Source: Streptococcus panodentis
GTDB lineage: Bacteria; Bacillota; Bacilli; Lactobacillales; Streptococcaceae
DNA: 64,000 nt
NCBI RefSeq assembly: GCF_017884005.1
Contig: NZ_QFAY01000001.1
Coordinates: 111,682 to 175,681 of the forward strand
Direction of reading: 5' to 3'
Shown here: piece after piece, positions 37,691 to 45,610 of the stretch
Numbering within the stretch: position 1 is the stretch's first letter
Layout: every line of letters begins with the position of its first letter
Translations under genes and position numbers: made by a program
The notes under the pieces: model-generated
What the model was told of the DNA's origin: nothing
The model's database searches: none
Seen by the model: only the letters and a program-made list of their open reading frames with translations

Positions 37691-37993
37691 ATGGGTTTTG
37701 CAAGGAAAGTAATTCCAGAGGAATGCTGGAAAAGCTAGGATTATAATGTCGTTTGCCCCTATGTTATATATTGCCGCTTTTAATTTGATCTGTTCTTTTT
37801 TACTGTTCTGCTACCGTTTAATTTTTCATTTTGGCTGCCATAGCCATTAGCCAATCTTTTGATGTTTTTATTTTTAATTGGGATGTTTACCCTAGGACTA
37901 GGTTCTATGGTCTATGAAATGGTGAAACACAATCTTCGTATCAGCAGTAACATCCGAGAATTGAGACAATACTGTCCTGAGCTTGAACGGTGA
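37691..37993 (+). pseudogene. fragmented small membrane protein gene
   Basis: Pieces in different frames: MGFARKVIPEECWKS then stop (37691-37738); MSFAPMLYIAAFNLICSFLL and FCYRLIFHFG, hydrophobic, then stop; and finally MFLFLIGMFTLGLGSMVYEM and VKHNLRISSNIRELRQYCPE to a stop at 37991 (ATG 37862). Two hydrophobic helices and a basic tail suggest a small membrane protein broken by frameshifts. A terminator follows. Confidence 0.45.
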
Positions 37994-38006
37994 AACCGCT
38001 AAATTC

Positions 38007-38040
38007 AAAAAGATTGCGCAAAAGGCTTGCAATCTTTTTT
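38007..38040 (+). terminator. terminator closing the decayed region
   Basis: AAAAAGATTGC against GCAATCTTTTTT. Confidence 0.8.
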
Positions 38041-38049
38041 CTCTTTTGC

Positions 38050-38055
38050 TATAAT
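38050..38055 (+). promoter_or_regulatory. extended -10 promoter of rplJ-rplL
   Basis: TGCTATAAT, about 180 bp before rplJ, upstream of the L10-type leader. Confidence 0.55.
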
Positions 38056-38064
38056 TATCAATGG

Positions 38065-38200
38065 TTTGAAAAAACTGCCTAAGACAGTAGGGGAGCTCGA
38101 CTCATAAGCATCCTACCGAGGACAAAACGTATCATGTAAAAAGAAGCGTATTGTACTTTCGTGTCTAGGTTTGGGCGCGTTTTTCTTTTGGAAAATTCCC
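38065..38200 (+). promoter_or_regulatory. ribosomal protein L10 leader
   Basis: The 5' leader of rplJL contains TGCCTAAGACAGTAGG, GACTCATAAGCATCCTACCG and AGGAC, the conserved core of the Firmicute L10 leader, which binds the L10(L12) complex for feedback control. Downstream, AAAAAGAAGCG near 38138 can pair with the CGCGTTTTTCTTTT near 38177, a likely attenuator hairpin. Confidence 0.75.
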
Positions 38201-38232
38201 CAAGCAAAATAATTACGGAGGTGAAACACTAT

Positions 38233-38733
38233 ATGAGTGAAGCTATTATTGCTAAAAAAGCGGAACTAGTTGACGCAGTTGCTGAGAAAATGAAAGCAGC
38301 CGCATCAATCGTCGTTGTGGACGCTCGTGGTTTGACTGTTGAGCAAGATACCGTTCTTCGTCGTGAGCTTCGCGGAAGCGAAGTTGAGTACAAAGTGATT
38401 AAAAACTCAATCTTGCGCCGTGCAGCTGAAAAAGCTGGACTTGAAGATCTTGCATCAGTATTTGTCGGACCGTCTGCTGTGGCATTTTCTAACGAAGATG
38501 TGATTGCACCAGCGAAAATCCTGAACGACTTTGCTAAAAACGCTGACGCACTTGAAATCAAAGGTGGCGCTATCGAAGGCGCTGTCGCATCAAAAGAAGA
38601 AATCGTTGCACTTGCAACTCTTCCAAACCGCGAAGGACTTCTTTCTATGCTCCTTTCTGTACTTCAAGCGCCCGTTCGCAACGTTGCCTACGCTGTCAAA
38701 GCTGTGGCAGAAAGCAAAGAAGACGCAGCTTAA
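38233..38733 (+). CDS. rplJ: 50S ribosomal protein L10
   Basis: A 166-residue stalk base protein that anchors L7/L12 dimers on 23S r[23 protein letters not shown] at the N-terminus and [20 protein letters not shown] are typical, with the C-terminal helix that binds L12. The ATG at 38233 follows GGAGGTG. It is followed by rplL after 67 bp and is regulated by the L10 leader. Confidence 0.97.
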   Translation: MSEAIIAKKAELVDAVAEKMKAAASIVVVDARGLTVEQDTVLRRELRGSEVEYKVIKNSILRRAAEKAGLEDLASVFVGPSAVAFSNEDVIAPAKILNDFAKNADALEIKGGAIEGAVASKEEIVALATLPNREGLLSMLLSVLQAPVRNVAYAVKAVAESKEDAA

Positions 38734-38800
38734 TCAGCTGTGCAGCCTAGCATAAGCTAGAAAAAATTAAAATTATAAAACTTATTTGGAGGAAATCACA

Positions 38801-39169
38801 ATGGCATTGAACATTGAAAACATTATTGCTGAAATTAAAGAAGCTTCAATCCTTGAATTGAACGACCTTGTAAAAGCTATCGAAGAAGAATTTGGTGTAA
38901 CTGCAGCTGCTCCTGTAGCAGCGGTTGCAGCTGGCGGCGGAGAAGCTGCTGAAGCGAAAGATTCATTTGACGTTGAATTGACTGCAGCTGGCGACAAGAA
39001 GGTCGGCGTTATCAAAGCTGTCCGCGAAATCACTGGTCTTGGCCTCAAAGAAGCAAAAGAACTGGTTGACGGCGCTCCAAACGTTATCAAAGAAGGCGTT
39101 GCAGCAGCAGAAGCTGAAGAACTCAAAGCTAAACTGGAAGAAGCAGGCGCTTCAGTTACTCTTAAATAA
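38801..39169 (+). CDS. rplL: 50S ribosomal protein L7/L12
   Basis: A 122-residue stalk protein. The N-terminal dimerisation helices ([20 protein letters not shown]) are joined by an Ala-rich hinge ([20 protein letters not shown]) to the factor-binding C-terminal domain ([20 protein letters not shown]). The ATG at 38801 follows TTGGAGG. A terminator lies 25 bp after the stop. Confidence 0.98.
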   Translation: MALNIENIIAEIKEASILELNDLVKAIEEEFGVTAAAPVAAVAAGGGEAAEAKDSFDVELTAAGDKKVGVIKAVREITGLGLKEAKELVDGAPNVIKEGVAAAEAEELKAKLEEAGASVTLK

Positions 39170-39194
39170 TAGAGTTTCCAACTATAACATGAAG

Positions 39195-39220
39195 AACCAA
39201 GTCGTGAGGCTTGGTTTTTT
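39195..39220 (+). terminator. terminator of rplJL
   Basis: CCAAG and CTTGG around GTGAG-like loop, followed by TTTTTT. A related copy lies at 45481-45506. Confidence 0.75.
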
Positions 39221-39272
39221 ACTTTTATCAAAATCTATTTTTTATTTGGAAAATACTAGAAAAAATATGATG

Positions 39273-39340
39273 TTATGATATAATGAAGATAGATTATAAA
39301 CGATTTAGGAGATATTATGGATAAGATAAAGAGGATATGA
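39273..39340 (+). pseudogene. duplicated promoter and truncated start of the dynamin-like gene
   Basis: TGATATAAT (TATAAT 39279-39284), a 32-nt gap, GGAGATATTATG and the peptide MDKIKRI followed by TGA (39317-39340). The dynamin-like gene at 45611 has the same layout: TGATATAAT, a 32-nt gap, GGAGATATTATG, MNKIKII. The two copies flank the IgA-protease-like gene. Confidence 0.55.
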
Positions 39341-39412
39341 GACTGTTACTTAGGATGTTTTATTAGGGATGCAGATGAATGGATACAGCGACTGGTCTTT
39401 ATTGATTCTCTG

Positions 39413-39662
39413 CTAATCGTCATTTAGTTTATTTTTTATTACTTTGAGCTGCTGGCACTTCCTCACGGAAGCTTTATCCACCGCTTCAAAATCTCCACTG
39501 GAGCTTTTTGACACTTCCTAGCGGAAGCTTTATCTGCCACCTCAAAACCTCCACTGGAGGTTTTGAGCGGCTCGCAGCCTATCATTTTCTCATTTCAAAA
39601 TGACAGGCCGAAACTGTCCTCCGGACAGTTTCACTACTAAAAGTAAATTAAAAGACTATAAA
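39413..39662. repeat. 250-bp terminal-inverted-repeat element, copy B
   Basis: The left end TAATCGTCATTTAGTTTA and the right end, reading TTTATAGTCTTTTAATTTAC on the other strand, are imperfect inverted repeats of about 30 bp. Inside are two tandem BOX-like units and a perfect hairpin, GAAACTGTCC-TCC-GGACAGTTTC (39610-39632). It ends 43 bp before the IgA-protease-like gene. Same end family as 1855-1977 and 54267-54297. Confidence 0.65.
39456..39567 (+). repeat. two tandem 56-bp BOX-like units
   Basis: Unit 1 (39456-39511) and unit 2 (39512-39567) both start CACTTCCT, contain CGGAAGCTTTATC and end in a CCTCCACTGGAGG-type stem. The same module occurs once at 8088-8150, in reverse at about 28848-28930 and partly at 20385-20425. 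Confidence 0.75.
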
Positions 39663-39705
39663 GGATTTGTTATTCAGTTTTTGAATAATTTGAAAGGGAT
39701 TGTTT

Positions 39706-42700
39706 ATGAAAAAGTTGATGGGGGAGAAACAAAATCGTTTCTCGTTTAGAAAGTTGGCTGTCGGACTTGTTTCGGCTGCTATTTCCAGTTTGTTTTTTGT
39801 TTCTGTAGTTGGGAGTGAGGTTGTTCAGGCGCAAGAAAGATTCGATCTTCACTATAAATATGTGACAGATGCTGAACTAACTCCAGCAGAAAAAAACTTC
39901 ATTGTCAACGAAGTTCCAAAAATTGCGGAAAACAATGAAAACACCTACTATCTTGTTTACAGATTGAATGCAGCTGCTCCAGCAGGAGCTTTGCCGAATA
40001 CTGGCATCAATAGCAATGCAAATCTGCTGCTTACGGGCGGTGTGTTGGCGACGGTTGGCTTGCTTGTTTTTGTTGTTTCAAAAAGAAAGGTTAAAAACAA
40101 GTTACTGCTCACCATTTTGGTGGGAGCCGGCATCGGAGGAGGCTGGATATTATCCGCCCATGCATTAGAAAACGGAATTTTGCTGCACTATAATGCAGCA
40201 TATCAAGTAGCGGCTGGGGAAAGTCTGCCTCTGCCGCGAGAAATCCCGGGCTATACCTATGTTGGCTATATCAAAGAAGAGTCGATTAAGAAATTATTAG
40301 GCGATAGGGCCGATCATCAACTGAATGCCAATGTGAATCAAGAAAGCTTGAACCAAAAAAAGAAAGCAGATGCTTCTGTTGCGTTTGATGATGCTGTACT
40401 GAACCATCAAACAGCCGGTGTCAATACACTGGAACCTCAAGATGAGGTCTTATCTGGCCGTGTAAAGAAACCGGAACTAGTATACAAAGAAGAAAGCATT
40501 GAAACAACACTGCCCTATCCTGAAGAAACGCAAGAAAATCCGGATTTGACTGAAGGAATCGTGAGAGTGAAACAGGAAGGTAAAACCGGTCGGAAAATCG
40601 AACTTGTTAGAATTTTCACTGTAGATAATGAAGAAATCTTAAGAGAGATTGTTTCTACTGAAATAGAGGAGGCGATTCCTCAAATAGTGGAAAAGGGAAC
40701 GAAAAAGGCAGAATCAGGCAGTGAAAAACCAGCATCTTCTAATTTGGTTGCCCCTGAACAAGCTGCTCCGCTACCTGAGTACACTGGCGTTCAGGCTGGT
40801 GCAATAGTGGAACCTGAACAAGTCGCGCCACTGTCTGAATATACAGGAACACAAGCAGGCGCAGTCGTCGAGCCTGAGCAAGTCGCGCCACTGTCTGAAT
40901 ATACAGGAACACAAGCAGGCGCAGTCGTCGAACCTGAACAAGTCGCGCCACTGTCTGAATATACAGGAACACAAGCTGGCGCAATAGTCGAACCGGAGCA
41001 AGTTGCTCCGTTACCTGAGTACACAGGCGTTCAATCCGGTGCAGTCGTCGAACCTGAGCAAGTCGCGCCACTGTCTGAATATGCAGGAACACAGGCTGGC
41101 GCAGTCGTCGAACCTGAACAAGTTACGCCGTTACCTGAGTACACAGGCGTTCAATCCGGTGCAGTCGTCGAGCCAGAGCAGGTCGCTCCGTTACCGGAGT
41201 ATACGGGCACACAAGCTGGTGCGATAGTTGAACCCGAGCAAGCTGCTCCGTTACCGGAGTATACTGGAAATATAGAACAGCCAGCAGCAGCTGAAACGCC
41301 TGCTGAACAACCAGAAGAAGCCAAACAGCAGGAACAAGAGCCGGAGAAAACGATAGAATTAAGAGATGTATCCGACCTAGAGCTGTATAGTCTAACCGAT
41401 GGAAAATATAAACAGCACGTTTCTCTTGAGGCCATTCCAAGCAATCAAAATCATTATTTTGTTAAAGTCAAATCTTCTAAATTTAAAGATGTATTCTTGC
41501 CAATTGCTTCAATCGTTGATAGTACAAAAGATGGCCGGCCAGTTTATAAAATTACAGCAAGTGCTGAAAAATTACAACAGGACGTAGATGGCAAGTACGA
41601 GGACAACTTTACTTTTTATCTAGCAAAAAAGGCAAAAAAAGAAATAACAGACTTTACTTCATTTAGCAATCTAGTGGAAGCCATCAATAATGACCTCAGC
41701 GGGACCTATTATTTAGGGGCTAGTTTGAATGCTGATGAATTTGAATTAGAAAACAGTGCTGCCAGCTATATCACCGGTACATTTACCGGCAAGTTATTTG
41801 GCAGCAAAGATGGGAAAAATTTTGCTATTTATAACTTGAAAAAACCTCTGTTTAACATTTTGAGCGGTGCTGCAGTAGAAAATCTAGCTCTTAAAGATGT
41901 GAATATTTCAGGAAAAAATGATATAGGAGCGATTGCAAATGAAGCCAATCATGAGACAAGGATTAACCATGTCCATGTAGATGGTGTCCTGACTGGTGAA
42001 CGCGGCATTGGCGGCCTGGTTTGGAAGGCTGAACATTCTAAGATTGCCAATAGCAGTTTCAAGGGAAGAATGGCCAACTCCTATGATACAAATGCTGCTT
42101 ACGCGATCGGTGGATTAGTCGGCCAATTGACCGGAATCAATGCAGCAATCGATCAATCAAAAGCGATTATTGCCATTTCGTCAAATGCGAAGAGTTCAAA
42201 TCAAACTGTCGGCGGTATCGCAGGTTTGGTAGAAAAAGATGCACTGATCAGCAACAGCTATGCTGAAGGGGATATTGATAATGGCAAGCCTTTTGGAAGA
42301 GTTGGCGGTGTTGCAGGTTCCTTGTGGGATAGAGAATCCAATGATGAAAATCATTCCGGAAGATTGACCAATGTGCTGAGCGATGTGAATGTGATGAATG
42401 GGAATGCCATCAGCGGCTATCACTACAAAGGAATGAGAGTGACCGGCGCATTCAGCAGCAAAGACAGCAGAGTCTACAATGTTGCTCTAGAAAATGATGA
42501 GCTTGTAACCAAGGAATCCCTCGAAGAAAGAGGAACCATCATTGATGCTTCTCAAATCGCAAGCAAGAAGTCTGAAATCAATGCTCTCTTCCTACCAGCT
42601 GTTGAACCTTTAGTAAGCAGCAGTAACAAAATAAGTGATTTTTCGAAAGTCGCAAATTACCAAGCCAGCCGGAATCTGGTATATCAGAACATGGAAAAAT

Positions 42701-45210
42701 TGCTGCCGTTTTATAATAAGGCCACCATTGTCAAATACGGCAATCTGGTAAAAGAAAACAGCGCTTTGTATGAAAAAGAACTGTTATCTGCGGTTATGAT
42801 GAAGAATCATGAAGTGATTACAGATATTGCTTCACAGAAAGAAGCGGCAAATAAGCTGTTGCTGCACTATAAGGACCATACATCTGAAAAGCTGGATATT
42901 AGCTATCAGTCTGACTTTGCCAAGCTGGCAGAATATAGTGTGGGCGATACAGGTCTCCTTTATACTCCAAATCAGCTCTTGTCTAGCTATTCTACGATTA
43001 TTGATGCTGTTTTGCCTGAATTGATGGCGGTCGATTATCAGTCAGAAGCTGTTAGAAACACACTGGGTATTTCTTCGGAAGTTAAATTGACAGAATTATA
43101 CTTAGATGAGCAGTTTAGCAAGACAAAGGAAAATCTGGAAAGTACACTGAAAAAACTATTATCAGCTGACGCAGTCCTTGCAGATGATCATCAAGCGATT
43201 GCTGGTTATGTCATAGATAAAATCAAACGCAACAAGGAAGCCCTGCTTCTGGGCTTGACCTATTTGGAGCGTTGGTATAGCTTTAACTACGGCGACATTT
43301 CTGTCAAAGACTTCCTCATCTACCATATGGATTTCTTTGGCAAGGGCAATGTCTCGCCGCTGGATACGATTATCGAGTTAGGCAAATCAGGGTTTGACAG
43401 CCTTCTGGCGAAAAACAATGTAGAAACGTATCGCAGCAGCCTTGCAGCCAGTCACGCTGCCAAAGATTTGTTCAGCACACTTGAAGCTTATCGAAAGGTA
43501 TTTTTGCCAAACAAAACAAACAACGAATGGTTTAAGGAACAGACCAAGGCTTATATCGTTGAAGAAAAGTCGACTATACCAGAGGTGAAAGCAAAACAAG
43601 AGCAAGCCGGCAGCAAGTATTCTATCGGGGTTTATGATAGGATTACCAGTGAGACTTGGAAATACCAAAATATGGTCCTGCCTCTGCTGACCCTGCCAGA
43701 AAGGTCTGTATTTGTGCTTTCTACTATTTCCAGTCTTGGTTTTGGTGCCTATGACCGATACAGAAACAGGGACTATCGGGCAGGAGAGGAGCTCAATCGG
43801 TTTGTTGAAGAAAAGGCTCAGGAAACTGCCAAACGCCAGCGAGATCATTATGATTACTGGTATAGAATATTAGACGAGCAGGGGCGTGAAAAACTGTATC
43901 GAAATATTCTGCTCTATGACGCCTATCGGCTGGGAGATGATACTACGGTTGGCAATGCTGCAGTTGAGGCTCGTTTGGACAGTCCGAAGCCGGCCATGAA
44001 GCACTTTTTTGGACCGGTTGGAAACAAGGTTGTGCACAATCAGCATGGTGCTTATGCTACTGGAGACAGTGTCTATTATATGAGCTACCGCATGCTGGAC
44101 AAAGATGGCGCCATTACCTATACTCATGAAATGACGCATGATTCTGATAATGAGATTTATTTAGGCGGGTATGGAAGAAGAAGCGGGCTTGGTCCAGAGT
44201 TCTTCGCAAAAGGCTTACTGCAAGCTCCAGATTATCCAGATGATGCAATCATCGCAATCAACTCCATTCTGAAATACGATCAGAATGATGTGACTGAGAA
44301 AACGCGTTTGCAGGTCCTTGACCCAACTGAAAGATTCAAAAATGCAGATGACCTGAAAAATTATGTCCATAATATGTTTGACGTCATTTACATGCTGGAA
44401 TATCTGGAGGGGATGTCTGTCATTAACCACTTATCAGATGGACAGAAGGTCAGCGCCCTGAGAAAAATCGAGAATAAATATGTCAGGGCTGCTGATGGAA
44501 ATGATGTCTACGCAACCAATGTAGTAAAAAATCTTACAATGGAAGATGCCAAGAAATTAAACTCATTTGAGAGTCTCATTGACCATAATGTTCTTTCGGC
44601 GCGTGAATACAAAAATGGCGATGTAGAAAGAAATGGCTATCATACTGTTAAACTGTTCTCTCCGATTTATTCTGCCCTAAGCAGCGAAAAAGGGACTCCC
44701 GGTGATCTGATGGGACGCCGGATAGCCTATGAGCTGTTGGCCGCTAAAGGCTTTAAAGAGGGAATGGTTCCCTATATCTCTAACCAGTATGAAAAAGATG
44801 CAAAACAAAGCGGCAAAACGATCAGAATTTACGGAAAAACGAGAGGACTCGTAACAGATGATCTGGTGTTGGAAAAGGTATTCAATGGTCAATTTAAACA
44901 TTGGGCTGACTTCAAGAAGGCTATGTATGAAGAGCGCAAAAATAAGTTTGCCGCACTGAATAAAGTAACCTTTGATGATCCGACAAAACCATGGACTAGT
45001 TTTGCTACTAAAACGATAAGTAGGGCAGAAGAGCTGCAGGCATTGATGGATGAAGCAGTCCGCAAGGATGCAGCAGACAATCGATATGATTGGAGCGGCT
45101 ATAATCCAGAATATGACAGTGCTGTGCACAAACTCAAAAAAGCAGTCTTTAAGGCCTATCTCCATCAAACCGATGATTTCAGAACCTCCATTTTTGAAAA
45201 TCAAAAATGA
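39706..45210 (+). CDS. iga: IgA1-protease-type zinc metallopeptidase (M26 family)
   Basis: An 1834-residue surface metalloprotease. Order: YSIRK-like signal (RFSFRKLAVGLVSAAISSLF); LPNTG at 96-100 followed by two hydrophobic segments, the unusual N-terminal anchor of streptococcal IgA/Zmp proteases; a G5 domain at about 250-335; nine 20-residue repeats (last one partial) from residue 349; a GLUG-type repeat region at about 680-870; a long helical region; and the zinc site HEMTH (His1474, Glu1475, His1478) with Glu1498 as the third ligand. The tandem 20-residue repeats match those described for S. sanguinis IgA1 protease, so human IgA1 hinge cleavage is likely, but ZmpB/ZmpC-type relatives cannot be excluded. 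The ATG at 39706 gives the signal peptide. Confidence 0.85.
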   Translation: MKKLMGEKQNRFSFRKLAVGLVSAAISSLFFVSVVGSEVVQAQERFDLHYKYVTDAELTPAEKNFIVNEVPKIAENNENTYYLVYRLNAAAPAGALPNTGINSNANLLLTGGVLATVGLLVFVVSKRKVKNKLLLTILVGAGIGGGWILSAHALENGILLHYNAAYQVAAGESLPLPREIPGYTYVGYIKEESIKKLLGDRADHQLNANVNQESLNQKKKADASVAFDDAVLNHQTAGVNTLEPQDEVLSGRVKKPELVYKEESIETTLPYPEETQENPDLTEGIVRVKQEGKTGRKIELVRIFTVDNEEILREIVSTEIEEAIPQIVEKGTKKAESGSEKPASSNLVAPEQAAPLPEYTGVQAGAIVEPEQVAPLSEYTGTQAGAVVEPEQVAPLSEYTGTQAGAVVEPEQVAPLSEYTGTQAGAIVEPEQVAPLPEYTGVQSGAVVEPEQVAPLSEYAGTQAGAVVEPEQVTPLPEYTGVQSGAVVEPEQVAPLPEYTGTQAGAIVEPEQAAPLPEYTGNIEQPAAAETPAEQPEEAKQQEQEPEKTIELRDVSDLELYSLTDGKYKQHVSLEAIPSNQNHYFVKVKSSKFKDVFLPIASIVDSTKDGRPVYKITASAEKLQQDVDGKYEDNFTFYLAKKAKKEITDFTSFSNLVEAINNDLSGTYYLGASLNADEFELENSAASYITGTFTGKLFGSKDGKNFAIYNLKKPLFNILSGAAVENLALKDVNISGKNDIGAIANEANHETRINHVHVDGVLTGERGIGGLVWKAEHSKIANSSFKGRMANSYDTNAAYAIGGLVGQLTGINAAIDQSKAIIAISSNAKSSNQTVGGIAGLVEKDALISNSYAEGDIDNGKPFGRVGGVAGSLWDRESNDENHSGRLTNVLSDVNVMNGNAISGYHYKGMRVTGAFSSKDSRVYNVALENDELVTKESLEERGTIIDASQIASKKSEINALFLPAVEPLVSSSNKISDFSKVANYQASRNLVYQNMEKLLPFYNKATIVKYGNLVKENSALYEKELLSAVMMKNHEVITDIASQKEAANKLLLHYKDHTSEKLDISYQSDFAKLAEYSVGDTGLLYTPNQLLSSYSTIIDAVLPELMAVDYQSEAVRNTLGISSEVKLTELYLDEQFSKTKENLESTLKKLLSADAVLADDHQAIAGYVIDKIKRNKEALLLGLTYLERWYSFNYGDISVKDFLIYHMDFFGKGNVSPLDTIIELGKSGFDSLLAKNNVETYRSSLAASHAAKDLFSTLEAYRKVFLPNKTNNEWFKEQTKAYIVEEKSTIPEVKAKQEQAGSKYSIGVYDRITSETWKYQNMVLPLLTLPERSVFVLSTISSLGFGAYDRYRNRDYRAGEELNRFVEEKAQETAKRQRDHYDYWYRILDEQGREKLYRNILLYDAYRLGDDTTVGNAAVEARLDSPKPAMKHFFGPVGNKVVHNQHGAYATGDSVYYMSYRMLDKDGAITYTHEMTHDSDNEIYLGGYGRRSGLGPEFFAKGLLQAPDYPDDAIIAINSILKYDQNDVTEKTRLQVLDPTERFKNADDLKNYVHNMFDVIYMLEYLEGMSVINHLSDGQKVSALRKIENKYVRAADGNDVYATNVVKNLTMEDAKKLNSFESLIDHNVLSAREYKNGDVERNGYHTVKLFSPIYSALSSEKGTPGDLMGRRIAYELLAAKGFKEGMVPYISNQYEKDAKQSGKTIRIYGKTRGLVTDDLVLEKVFNGQFKHWADFKKAMYEERKNKFAALNKVTFDDPTKPWTSFATKTISRAEELQALMDEAVRKDAADNRYDWSGYNPEYDSAVHKLKKAVFKAYLHQTDDFRTSIFENQK
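40750..41289 (+). repeat. 60-bp tandem repeats inside the IgA-protease-like gene
   Basis: Eight full 60-bp units and a partial ninth, each encoding EPEQVAPLSEYTGTQAGAVV or a close variant (S/P, T/V, A/S and V/I alternations). Units 3 and 4 differ by only a few bases, so the array is being homogenised and probably varies in copy number between strains. Confidence 0.9.
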
Positions 45211-45386
45211 CTGCTTTCAGTTGGCTGAGCGAATGGCAGCGTTGTTTTGTCAATTCTTTATCAAATAGACTTGTTTGGAAACTTCAGCTTGGGTCAGTTC
45301 GCCTTAGACGGTTGACCCCTAAGCAATCAATTTTACCGCTTCCTTACTAAATGAAAAGTATCAGGTCTGTTGTCCAAAAAGTGTTA

Positions 45387-45425
45387 GAGGGAGATGTGAT
45401 GAAGTTATGAACATCCCTCCCTTTT
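45387..45425 (+). terminator. terminator after the IgA-protease-like gene
   Basis: GAGGGAGATGT against ACATCCCTCCC followed by TTTT, about 180 bp after the stop. The rest of 45211-45480 shows no gene. Confidence 0.7.
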
Positions 45426-45480
45426 CTGTCAGGCGATTAGAAAAAGTCTTGTTCATGTTGATTAATTTTGAATTGATTAG

Positions 45481-45506
45481 TCAAGTCATGAAACTTGGCT
45501 TTTTTG
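45481..45506 (+). terminator. second terminator, copy of the rplL terminator
   Basis: CAAGTCATGAAACTTGG then TTTTTT. It resembles the rplL terminator (CCAAGTCGTGAGGCTTGG) and lies at a similar distance before a TGATATAAT promoter. Confidence 0.6.
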
Positions 45507-45572
45507 AATATAAGGAAACAAAAAAATTGCAGCAATCTATAAAAACGCTACCAAAAAGTTACCATGTTGTGA

Positions 45573-45578
45573 TATAAT
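45573..45578 (+). promoter_or_regulatory. promoter of the GTPase-ATPase-toxin operon
   Basis: Extended -10 TGATATAAT with no clear -35, 32 bp before the start at 45611, which has AGGAG at the right distance. No other promoter or terminator was seen before 52607. Confidence 0.6.
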
Positions 45579-45610
45579 CTAGTCAGGTTAATATATTTTG
45601 AGGAGATATT

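Noticed and set aside
40739..41092. Long antisense ORFs opposite the protease repeat array
   Set aside because: They are produced by the 60-bp periodicity; their translations are simple repeats without ribosome sites or promoters.
40750..41289. Regular 60-bp repeats as a possible CRISPR array
   Set aside because: The whole unit is repeated in frame with no spacers of unique sequence; it is protein-coding.
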